A stretch of 6,166 bases of DNA, taken from positions 1-6,166 of the forward strand of contig NZ_CALHHT010000172.1 of the NCBI RefSeq assembly GCF_938031315.1, read 5' to 3'. The translations under genes and the position numbers were made by a program. Positions 1 to 5,816 of the stretch are shown here, in pieces. The DNA comes from an uncultured Campylobacter sp. Lineage in GTDB: Bacteria; Campylobacterota; Campylobacteria; Campylobacterales; Campylobacteraceae. The notes beneath the pieces are model-generated. The model was not told the origin of the DNA. It did not search any database and worked only from the letters and a program-made list of their open reading frames with translations. Numbering within the stretch: position 1 is the first letter of the stretch; each line of letters starts with the position of its first letter.

Positions 1-462
1 TTGGCTCACGCCTTTACCCCAAAACGTGTAGCTGCTGCCGTTTTGCAGCACGCTCTCGCCAAATAGTCTGTTTAGCGAAAACAGGCCCGGATCCCAGCCT
101 ACGGCGATGATGCCTACATTTCCGCCCACTTTGGCTGCGGCGTCCACAGCGGCGAAGTGCTCAGGTATTTTTGCATGCGTATCGAAGCTATCTACGACGT
201 TAAAGTTCTGCGCAAACTCGGGCGTCTGCGTCGGTAGATCAGTCGCACTACCGCCGCAAAGCACCAAAACGTCAAATTTGCCCTTGTGTGATAAAATCTC
301 ATCCGCGCTAAATACCGGCGCACCGAAAGTCTTCACGCCGTGCGGATCGCGGCGAGAAAAAACCGCCGAAAGCTCTAAATCCTTGCTATTTCGTGCGGCA
401 AGCTCCACGCCGCGGCCTAAATTTCCATATCCTAAAATTGCTATTTTGATTTTTTCGCTCAT
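1..462 (-). CDS. ddh: meso-diaminopimelate dehydrogenase, N-terminal half (3' end off window)
   Basis: This is the first 154 residues of an enzyme whose family is about 320 to 330 residues long; the rest lies beyond base 1. The family catalyses NADPH-dependent reductive amination of L-2-amino-6-oxopimelate (tetrahydrodipicolinate) to meso-diaminopimelate in one cytoplasmic step, feeding lysine and peptidoglycan synthesis. Visible are the nucleotide-binding glycine motif GYGNLG (residues 11-16) after a beta strand, FSRR (35-38) at the expected cofactor-phosphate position, CGGSATD (69-75), DSFDTH (91-96), VGWDPG (121-126) and FWGKGVSQ (147-154). These match the Corynebacterium glutamicum Ddh family in order and spacing, as I recall that sequence. 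The ATG at 462-460 is preceded by GAAGGG five bases upstream. It follows the microprotein gene by 58 bases on the same strand and has no obvious promoter of its own, so co-transcription with valS is likely. Confidence 0.9.
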   Translation of the reverse strand, partial: MSEKIKIAILGYGNLGRGVELAARNSKDLELSAVFSRRDPHGVKTFGAPVFSADEILSHKGKFDVLVLCGGSATDLPTQTPEFAQNFNVVDSFDTHAKIPEHFAAVDAAAKVGGNVGIIAVGWDPGLFSLNRLFGESVLQNGSSYTFWGKGVSQ

Positions 463-520
463 TTTTTACCCTTCAAATTTTAAAATTTAGCGCGTAAAAC
501 GGCGCGCCGCCGATGAAATT

Positions 521-667
521 TTACCTCAGTAGGAAATAATAAATCACGTATAACCAACTTAAAAATCCGTGGATTATCGCCCACATTATGCTTTTATTGA
601 CTCCCCATGATAGTGCGACGGCTATGACCGTGCCTAAAGTAAATCCACCGATACTACCCTTTGACAT
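521..667 (-). CDS. 48-residue hydrophobic membrane microprotein, function unknown
   Basis: This is a short complete frame from ATG (667-665) to TAA (523-521). An excellent Shine-Dalgarno, AAGGAG, sits seven bases upstream, which is the main reason to believe it is translated. The protein starts MSKGSIGGFT. It has two hydrophobic stretches, roughly residues 9-23 and 27-47, separated by a short polar turn GVNKS (22-26). The second is rich in aromatic residues (W29, W38, Y40, Y43, Y44, F45), and the chain ends in Arg48. Two short transmembrane helices or a hairpin in the inner membrane are likely. It resembles short hypothetical membrane proteins with a 'SW..N.S..WA..H...W.YVIYY' pattern that I vaguely recall from other anaerobic bacteria, but I cannot name a family or function. 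It lies 39 bases after valS and 58 before ddh, all on one strand. Confidence 0.75.
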   Translation of the reverse strand: MSKGSIGGFTLGTVIAVALSWGVNKSIMWAIIHGFLSWLYVIYYFLLR

Positions 668-706
668 ATTTTTCTCCTTGATTTAAATTAGACTCAGACG
701 AGCGGA

Positions 707-3517
707 CTACTCGCCAAACGCCTTTAACTCGTCGCATACTTTGGCGAATTTTTCCTGCGCGCTTTGCAGCCCCTCGCGGTTAGCCTCGACCACGGCTTGC
801 GGGGCAGAGGCTACGAATTTTTCGTTATTTAGCATGCCTGAGAGCTTTTCGATCTCTTTTTGCAGCTTGGCTTTTTGCGCGTTAAGGCGCGAAATCACGC
901 CGCTAAGATCGACCCCCTCAAGCGGCACGAAGCTTTCTAAATTCTCGCTTACGTCGCGAGCGGAATTTGCGATATTTTGCTGCGTAAATTCCACTTCATC
1001 TACCTTTGCTAGCGTTTTGATGTAATCTGCAGCAGCGCTTAGATCGACTGCGGATTTGACGTAGGCTTTGGCTACGCGCGCATTGCCGAGCTCAATCGTC
1101 GCCTTTGCGCGACGAATGCTCACGATCGCTTCGATTAGCAGCGAAAACAGCTCCTCGATCCGCTCGTCGCGCTCGCCAGGCTGTGGGTATCGCATCACCA
1201 TGATGGAGCGCGCGTCTTGCAGCTTCGTGCCGCTTAGCTCCTGATACAGATACTCGCTTAGAAACGGCATAAACGGGCTTAGTAGCTTCATCGCTTCTTT
1301 AAAAATCATCCCCAGCTCGCCGATTGCGGCCTTGTCCGCCTTGCTAAGCTCGATGCCCCAGTCGCAAAACTCGTCCCAAAAAAACTTATAAAGCTCGGTC
1401 GCAGCGTCGTTGAAGCGGTATTCGTCTAAATTTTCCCGCACCGCGCTCACGCAGCAGTTAAAGCGCGAAAGCATATATTTGCCGAGGCTCGTTTTGATCC
1501 GCGCCACGTCCAAATCATCGAATTTAGAAGCGTTTAAAAGCAAAAATTTGCTCGCGTTATAGAGCTTATTCGTAAAATTTCGATATATCAAAAGCTTATC
1601 GTCGCTAAGGCGTAGATCGCGCCCCTGCACGCACAAAATCGTAAGCGTAAAGCGCAAAATATCGGCGCTAAATTCATCGATTTTTAGCAGCGGATCGACT
1701 ACGTTTTTGCTCGATTTGCTCATCTTTTTGCCGTCTTTGTCCTTAACCAAGGCGTGCAGGTAGATGTCGCGAAACGGCAGCTCGCCCATGGCGTTTTGGC
1801 ACTGAAACATCATGCGCGCGACCCAGAAAAACAAAATGTCAAAGCCGGTAATTAACATAGTATTCGGATAAAATTCGCTCAAATCCTCCTCAAACCACTT
1901 CTCGTTTTTCAGCGCCTCGCCATTGCCCCAGCCAAGCGTACTGATCGGCCAAAGACCGCTTGAAAACCATGTATCGAGCACGTCGGGATCTTGAGTAAAA
2001 TTTTTACCGCCGCATTTTGGGCAGACATCGGGGCTCTCGCGCTCATCCGCCCACTGATGGCCGCAGTCGCAGTAAAACACGGGAATTCTATGTCCCCACC
2101 ACAGCTGGCGACTGATGCACCAGTCCTTCAGCTCGCGCATCCAGGCGTTGAAGCTATTGATCCAGTGCTTCGGGAAAAATTCCGCCTCGCTGGAATTTAC
2201 CTTAGAGATCGCCTCTTTTGCGATATCTGCGCGCACGAACCACTGCTGCGAGATGTACGGCTCGACGACGTTTTTGCAGCGGTAGCAGTAGCCGACCTGA
2301 TTTTTGTAATCCTCGATCTTTTCGATAAAGCCCAGCCTCTCAAGCTCCGCTACGATTTGATCGCGCGCGGCAAGTCGCTCTAAGCCTTGAAATTTACCGC
2401 ACTGCTCGTTTAAAATTCCTTTTTCGTCAAATACCGTGATAAACTCCAGCCCATGGCGCTTGCCAATCTCGTAGTCGTTGGTATCGTGCGCGGGCGTGAC
2501 CTTAACCGCACCCGTTCCGAAGCTCATATCGACGTATTCGTCGGCGATGATCTCAATCTCGCGGCCGATTAGCGGCAGCACGACTTTTTTACCGATAAAA
2601 TTTTTATAGCGCTCGTCCGCGGGATTTACCATTACGGCGGTGTCGCCGAAGTAGGTCTCGGGGCGCGTAGTCGCCACGACTATGTAGTTGCGGCTCGTCT
2701 CGCTCGAATCTTTGCAAGAGTTTGAATTTTGCTCGCTTGATGAACTATTTGTTCTATCTGCACTCGCAAAATTCTGCACAACCTGCAAATCTTCATCGCG
2801 ATACTTTGCCTCGTCATTTTGAGTTAAATTTGAAATAGAATTCTCACTTAAATTTGACGCTCGATATCCGTTTAAATTTGATAAATTTTGTCCGCCCGCA
2901 AAGTAGTAGCGCAGATGATAGAGCTTGCCCTTGTTCTCCTTGTGCTCTACCTCTACGTCGCTTAGCGCGCCGTCGTGCGTGCACCAATTTACCATGTAGT
3001 TTCCGCGCACGATGAGCCCCGCGTCGTATAGGTTTACGAAGGCTTTGCGAACGGCGTTTTTAAGCCCTTCGTCCATCGTGAAGCGCTGTCTGCTCCACGC
3101 AGGCGTGACGCCAAGGCGCTTCATCTGCTTTACGATCTGCCCGCCGCTTTGTTCCTTCCAGCGCCAAACGTGCTTTAAAAACTCCTCGCGCCCGATCGCT
3201 TCTTTTTTAGTCCCTTGTGCCAAAAGCTCGCGCTCGACGACGTTTTGCGTCGCGATGCCTGCGTGGTCTAACCCCGGCTGCCACAGCGTGCGATAGCCGT
3301 CCATTCGCTTGTATCGCGTCATAATATCTTGCAGCGTAAAAGTGAGCGAATGCCCGATATGAAGCACTCCGGTGACGTTAGGAGGGGGCATCATAATGCA
3401 AAAGTTTTTGCCTTTTTGCTGGATATCTTTATTGCCGTCGATCTCGAAATAACCGCGCTGCTCCCAAATTTTATAAAAGCTCTCCTCTACGGCTTTCGCG
3501 TCGTAAAAATCTGCCAT
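707..3517 (-). CDS. valS: valyl-tRNA synthetase (ValRS) with an editing-domain insertion
   Basis: This cytoplasmic class Ia synthetase charges tRNA-Val and hydrolyses mischarged Thr-tRNA-Val. At 936 residues it is about 60 longer than I expect for relatives (around 870-880). The catalytic HIGH motif is at residues 53-56 within PPPNVTGVLHIGH, and KMSKS is at 598-602. The CP1 editing domain shows ATTRPETYFGDTAV (282-295) and TPAHDTNDYEIG (341-352). Cysteine pairs C411/C414, C483/C485 and C499/C502 fit the zinc sites of the family. RQLWWGH (470-476) and DTWFSSGLWP (515-524) are typical ValRS signatures. The anticodon-binding helical domain runs from about 640 to 800, and the C-terminal 868-934 is a charged coiled coil, the tRNA-binding arm. 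Residues about 210-276 are a Ser/Asn/Gln-rich insertion (bases 2690-2890). The start ATG at 3517-3515 has AAGGG eight bases upstream; the stop is TAG. The frame is intact, so the enzyme should be functional. Confidence 0.98.
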   Translation of the reverse strand: MADFYDAKAVEESFYKIWEQRGYFEIDGNKDIQQKGKNFCIMMPPPNVTGVLHIGHSLTFTLQDIMTRYKRMDGYRTLWQPGLDHAGIATQNVVERELLAQGTKKEAIGREEFLKHVWRWKEQSGGQIVKQMKRLGVTPAWSRQRFTMDEGLKNAVRKAFVNLYDAGLIVRGNYMVNWCTHDGALSDVEVEHKENKGKLYHLRYYFAGGQNLSNLNGYRASNLSENSISNLTQNDEAKYRDEDLQVVQNFASADRTNSSSSEQNSNSCKDSSETSRNYIVVATTRPETYFGDTAVMVNPADERYKNFIGKKVVLPLIGREIEIIADEYVDMSFGTGAVKVTPAHDTNDYEIGKRHGLEFITVFDEKGILNEQCGKFQGLERLAARDQIVAELERLGFIEKIEDYKNQVGYCYRCKNVVEPYISQQWFVRADIAKEAISKVNSSEAEFFPKHWINSFNAWMRELKDWCISRQLWWGHRIPVFYCDCGHQWADERESPDVCPKCGGKNFTQDPDVLDTWFSSGLWPISTLGWGNGEALKNEKWFEEDLSEFYPNTMLITGFDILFFWVARMMFQCQNAMGELPFRDIYLHALVKDKDGKKMSKSSKNVVDPLLKIDEFSADILRFTLTILCVQGRDLRLSDDKLLIYRNFTNKLYNASKFLLLNASKFDDLDVARIKTSLGKYMLSRFNCCVSAVRENLDEYRFNDAATELYKFFWDEFCDWGIELSKADKAAIGELGMIFKEAMKLLSPFMPFLSEYLYQELSGTKLQDARSIMVMRYPQPGERDERIEELFSLLIEAIVSIRRAKATIELGNARVAKAYVKSAVDLSAAADYIKTLAKVDEVEFTQQNIANSARDVSENLESFVPLEGVDLSGVISRLNAQKAKLQKEIEKLSGMLNNEKFVASAPQAVVEANREGLQSAQEKFAKVCDELKAFGE
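2690..2890 (-). other. in-frame low-complexity insertion in the ValRS editing domain
   Basis: These bases encode residues 210-276 of ValRS. Canonical enzymes run almost directly from the strand ending at LRYYFAGG (202-209) into the strand NYIVVATTRPET (277-288), with only a short turn between. Here about 65 residues are inserted, with runs such as NSSSSEQNSNS (257-267) and three SNL triplets at 213, 221 and 229. Composition is Ser, Asn, Gln, Asp and Glu with few bulky hydrophobics, so a disordered surface loop is expected. The reading frame is preserved. Exact borders depend on alignment and could shift by several residues. Confidence 0.8.
2824..2881 (-). repeat. three copies of a 10-base word at 24-base intervals inside valS
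   Basis: The plus-strand word TTAAATTTGA occurs at 2824-2833, 2848-2857 and 2872-2881, exactly 24 bases apart. On the coding strand it reads TCAAATTTAA and encodes Ser-Asn-Leu at residues 213, 221 and 229, giving an eight-residue period. The 14 bases between the cores are not conserved. A partial fourth copy, AAATTT within the codons for N211-L212, lies just upstream in the coding direction. The exact spacing suggests decayed tandem duplication. Confidence 0.75.
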
Positions 3518-3592
3518 TTTCAGCCCTTTTTTAAAATTTTAAATTTTGCGATTTTAGCGGAATTTATGTAAAGCGCTCATTAAAATGGCGAT

Positions 3593-3598
3593 ATTATA
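3593..3598 (-). promoter_or_regulatory. candidate -10 box for valS
   Basis: On the minus strand these bases read TATAAT, 75 bases upstream of the valS ATG. The -35 position 17 bases further back (3616-3621, ACTATA) does not match TTGACA, but Campylobacter sigma70 promoters often lack a -35 box. The whole region is A+T-rich, so a chance match is possible. Confidence 0.35.
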
Positions 3599-3693
3599 TA
3601 GATAATAGATTAAAGTATAGTATTTCAATATATCTATAAGTATTGATTTTTAAAGGATTTTGTATAAAATTTTAAAAAATCATATAAAAACGC

Positions 3694-3722
3694 TTGACAT
3701 TAAAAATTCTACCTGCTATAAT
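3694..3722 (+). promoter_or_regulatory. consensus sigma70 promoter for metQ
   Basis: A perfect -35 TTGACA (3694-3699) and a perfect -10 TATAAT (3717-3722) are separated by 17 bases. A TG at 3714-3715, one base before the -10, makes it also an extended -10 promoter. Upstream A/T tracts around 3661-3690 could act as an UP element. Transcription should start near 3729, giving a leader of about 24 bases that contains the AAGGA ribosome binding site at 3742-3746. No room remains for a riboswitch downstream of this start. Confidence 0.88.
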
Positions 3723-3752
3723 ACCGCGAAATTTTAACCAAAAGGATTAAAT

Positions 3753-4529
3753 ATGAAGAAATTTCTTCTCGCTTCGCTTCTTAGCGCCAGCGTCGTCAGC
3801 TTCGCTCTTGCTGAAAAAATCGTAGTCGCCGCTACTCCGATACCGCATGCCGAAATTTTGGAGCAGATCAAGCCCGATCTAAAAGCCCAAGGCTACGATC
3901 TTGAGGTCAAGGTTTTCAATGACTACGTAACCCCGAACCTCGCTACCGATAGCGGCGATGTCGATGCGGGATTTTTTCAGCACGTGCCGTATATGGTAGA
4001 ATTTAACGCCAACAAAGGCACAAAATTAAAAGCGACCGTAGGCGTGCATTTAGAGCCGATGGGCATCTACAGCCATAAGATTAAAAATTTAAAAGATCTT
4101 AAAAACGGTGCCAAAGTTTCCGTGCCGAACGATCCGACTAACGAAAGCCGCGCTCTTGATCTGCTCGTAGCCGCGGGGCTCATCGAAGTTGATAAAAACG
4201 CCAAGCTACGCACGCCGTTAGATGTCACGAAAAATCCTAAAAATTTAGAAATTTTAGAGCTTGAAGGCGCCGCGCTTCCACGCACCCTGGGCGATGTCGA
4301 TATTGCGGTTATCAACTCAAATTTTGCCTTTAACGCAAATTTAAACCCAATCAAGGATTCGCTATTTTTAGAAAAGGCTGAGGGCAACCCTTACACAAAT
4401 GTCATCAGCGTTAAAGAAGGCAACGAAAACAGCCCTAAAATCAAGGCGCTAGATAAAGCGATTCAAAGCGAGAAAGTGAAAAAGTTTATCGAGACGCAAT
4501 ATAAAGGCGCAATCATTCCATCGTTTTAA
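3753..4529 (+). CDS. metQ: periplasmic methionine-type ABC transporter substrate-binding protein (MetQ/NlpA family)
   Basis: The 258-residue protein matches the family's usual length. It should capture methionine, or a related amino acid or peptide, in the periplasm and deliver it to a MetNI-type importer. Residues 1-20 form a signal peptide (KK, then a hydrophobic core, then SFALA before E21). It ends at a signal-peptidase-I type site and has no lipobox cysteine, unlike the lipoprotein MetQ of E. coli. Mature-domain family motifs are VAATPIPHAEIL (25-36), FFQHVPYM (74-81), LEPMGIYSHK (100-109), VPNDPTNESRAL (124-135) and INSNFA (187-192); these regions line the ligand cleft in the family. 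The start at 3753 has AAGGA six bases upstream. The gene stands alone, between its own strong promoter and a strong terminator, with no permease or ATPase gene next to it in the window. Substrate specificity within the NlpA family is inferred, not shown. Confidence 0.9.
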   Translation: MKKFLLASLLSASVVSFALAEKIVVAATPIPHAEILEQIKPDLKAQGYDLEVKVFNDYVTPNLATDSGDVDAGFFQHVPYMVEFNANKGTKLKATVGVHLEPMGIYSHKIKNLKDLKNGAKVSVPNDPTNESRALDLLVAAGLIEVDKNAKLRTPLDVTKNPKNLEILELEGAALPRTLGDVDIAVINSNFAFNANLNPIKDSLFLEKAEGNPYTNVISVKEGNENSPKIKALDKAIQSEKVKKFIETQYKGAIIPSF

Positions 4530-4543
4530 CTCCTCTCTTTTTA

Positions 4544-4572
4544 AAATTCGGCGCACGATTCGCGCCGAATTT
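4544..4572 (+). terminator. intrinsic terminator after metQ
   Basis: A perfect 11-bp stem, AAATTCGGCGC (4544-4554) with GCGCCGAATTT (4562-4572), closes a seven-base loop, 14 bases after the metQ stop. The 3' U-tract is short (ATTT, then GC), so termination on the plus strand relies mainly on the stable GC core. On the minus strand the stem is followed by AATTTTAAAAAG, so weak bidirectional action is possible. Confidence 0.75.
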
Positions 4573-4606
4573 GCTGGCATTCGCTATTTTATTTACTATC
4601 TTTTTT

Positions 4607-4612
4607 TATAAT
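4607..4612 (+). promoter_or_regulatory. -10 box of the peb4 promoter
   Basis: A perfect TATAAT directly follows a seven-T run (4601-4607 region) and lies 31 bases before the peb4 ATG. No clear -35 is present at the right distance (CTATTT at 4584-4589). That T-rich arrangement without a -35 box is typical of Campylobacter sigma70 promoters. It lies downstream of the metQ terminator, so peb4 is probably its own unit. Confidence 0.6.
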
Positions 4613-4643
4613 TGCGCGAAATTTACCGAATAAAGGAAAAATA

Positions 4644-5465
4644 ATGAAAAGAATTTTATCTTTCAGCTTTGTTGCCGCTATGGCTATATCTTCGCTCAAT
4701 GCGGGCGTTCTTGCAACTGTAAAAGACGCAAATATCACGATTACCGACGAGGAGATCGCTCCTTTTTTGGCGCAAAATAATCTGCAAGGCAGCGAGCTAA
4801 GCGCAGAAGACAAAAAGAAGCTAATCGATGATATGATCAAATATAAACTTCTAGTCGCAGAGGCCAAAAAATCGGGCGTTGAAAACACCGACGAATATAA
4901 ACGTCAGCTAGAGCTAGCTAAAGACGGCATCGCTTTTAATCTTTGGCAGCGCGAAGAGGCTAAAGGCGTAAGCATCAGCGACGAGGAAGCGAAAAAAATC
5001 TACGACGAGAACAAACAAAGCTTCATGCAACCGGATTCCGTTACCGCAAGCCACATCCTAGTAGCCGACGAGAAGAGCGCTAAAAACGCTATTGCAAAGC
5101 TATCCAAGGTAAAAAAAGAGGATCTTAAAGCGGAATTTAACAAACTAGCCAAAGAGATTTCAACTGATCCGAGCGCGAAAGAAAACGGCGGCGATCTAGG
5201 CTCTTTCGGCAAAGGCATGATGGTGCCGGAGTTTGAAAAAGCGGCGTTTGCGCTAAAAGATGGCGAGATGAGCAAGACGCCCGTAAAAACGCAGTTCGGA
5301 TATCATATCATCTATAAAGAGGGCAGCAAAAAGGCCGAGACTATGCCGTTTGAGAAGGTAAAAGATCTTATCAAAAACCAGCTATTGCCGGGCAAGGTCA
5401 ATAAAAAGCTCGACGATAAAGCAAACGAGCTATTTAACAAGATCACGGTAGAATACGCGAAATAA
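4644..5465 (+). CDS. peb4: periplasmic peptidyl-prolyl cis-trans isomerase, Peb4/CBF2 (SurA-like parvulin chaperone)
   Basis: The 273-residue protein has the same length as I recall for C. jejuni Peb4 (Cj0596). The family isomerises proline bonds and chaperones unfolded outer-membrane proteins in the periplasm, and in C. jejuni affects adhesion and biofilm. Residues 1-20 are a signal peptide ending SLNA before G21. Residues 21-128 and 232-273 form the SurA-like helical chaperone part, including the conserved segment KKKLIDDMIKYKLLVAEAKK (57-76). The parvulin domain covers about 131-229: ASHILVA (135-141), DPSAKENGGDLGSFGKGMMV (175-194), FALKDGE (202-208) and TQFGYHII (216-223). H137, M193, F202 and H221 fall at usual active-site positions. 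AAAGGA sits six bases before the ATG. It has its own promoter and is followed by a large hairpin terminator. The fba gene that I recall next to peb4 in C. jejuni is not here. Confidence 0.93.
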   Translation: MKRILSFSFVAAMAISSLNAGVLATVKDANITITDEEIAPFLAQNNLQGSELSAEDKKKLIDDMIKYKLLVAEAKKSGVENTDEYKRQLELAKDGIAFNLWQREEAKGVSISDEEAKKIYDENKQSFMQPDSVTASHILVADEKSAKNAIAKLSKVKKEDLKAEFNKLAKEISTDPSAKENGGDLGSFGKGMMVPEFEKAAFALKDGEMSKTPVKTQFGYHIIYKEGSKKAETMPFEKVKDLIKNQLLPGKVNKKLDDKANELFNKITVEYAK

Positions 5466-5480
5466 TTTCGCTAAATTTAG

Positions 5481-5556
5481 GGCGCGAGACTCTTTAAATT
5501 TACGTGCAAAACCTAATTCTGGAAGTGCGTTAATTTAACTCGCGCCTTTTTCTTTT
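5481..5556 (+). terminator. long structured intrinsic terminator after peb4
   Basis: GGCGCGAG (5481-5488) pairs perfectly with CTCGCGCC (5539-5546), followed at once by TTTTTCTTTT (5547-5556). The 50 bases between them also fold: TTAAATT (5494-5500) pairs with AATTTAA (5532-5538), then after one T/T mismatch ACG pairs with CGT (5528-5530) and continues with weak GU pairs. A five-base bulge (5489-5493) interrupts the left side. It begins 15 bases after the peb4 stop. It may be only a terminator, or it may stabilise the 3' end of the peb4 transcript. Confidence 0.75.
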
Positions 5557-5586
5557 GCAGGACGGTTCGTTTGATTTGGACTCGGC

Positions 5587-5648
5587 GCTGAAATTTTGCC
5601 GTAAATTTGACGTAAATTTAAGATCAAACTTCGCGAGAAAATTTCAGC
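5587..5648. repeat. 11-bp inverted repeat between peb4 and dedA
   Basis: GCTGAAATTTT (5587-5597) is exactly inverted as AAAATTTCAGC (5638-5648), with 40 bases between. No U-tract follows, so it does not look like a terminator. It encloses one of the two paired TAAATTT units. Confidence 0.6.
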
Positions 5649-5668
5649 TCTAAATTTATCGTAAATTT
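5602..5668. repeat. two copies of an 18-base unit made of paired TAAATTT
   Basis: The pattern TAAATTT-NN-CG-TAAATTT occurs at 5602-5619 and again at 5651-5668. In each, the two heptamers start 11 bases apart, about one helical turn, and the two units are 49 bases apart. AAATTT is common throughout this DNA, so part of the pattern may be background, but the matching spacing and shared CG are more specific. Confidence 0.55.
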
Positions 5669-5816
5669 TAAAAGCAAAATTTTGATTGGGCTTTGAAATC
5701 GTCTTTTTGCACTACGGCGCTTTTGTCCGCGTTAGATCAATATAAGCGAATCAAGATAAAATTTAGCGTCACGCGGCAGAGCGCGCAAGCTTTACACAGG
5801 TTAATTAAGGATTAAA

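Larger units (their letters stand above)
5466..5816 (+). other. non-coding intergenic region between peb4 and the DedA gene
   Basis: I find no convincing gene on either strand in these 351 bases. They hold the peb4 terminator hairpin (5481-5556), an 11-bp inverted repeat (5587-5597 with 5638-5648), two paired TAAATTT repeat units (5602-5619 and 5651-5668) and the leader of the DedA gene. The best promoter-like sites for that gene are TATAAG at 5741-5746 and TAAAAT at 5757-5762, neither with a good -35, so the promoter is unresolved. Confidence 0.7.

Noticed and set aside
107..490. Plus-strand frame of 127 codons opposite ddh
   Set aside because: It is antisense to the clearly homologous ddh coding sequence and has a low-complexity Ser/Lys/Pro-rich translation without a plausible ribosome binding site.
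489..508. Minus-strand hairpin (GCGCG stem, eight-base loop) between the microprotein gene and ddh
   Set aside because: The stem is only five to six pairs and the following TAAATTTT tract is broken. It may be a weak attenuator but is not a convincing terminator.
1991..2383. Open plus-strand frame of 130 codons across the middle of valS
   Set aside because: It lies wholly antisense to well-conserved valS motifs. Its product shows no recognisable domain, and such shadow frames are common opposite GC-rich codons.
3723..3752. Methionine or SAM riboswitch in the metQ leader
   Set aside because: The predicted leader is only about 24 bases, too short for any known aptamer.
5555..5653. Possible 32-codon frame from TTG on the plus strand, with coding-like composition
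   Set aside because: It starts at a rare initiation codon inside the U-tract of the peb4 terminator, has no ribosome binding site and overlaps an inverted repeat. Chance is the simpler explanation.
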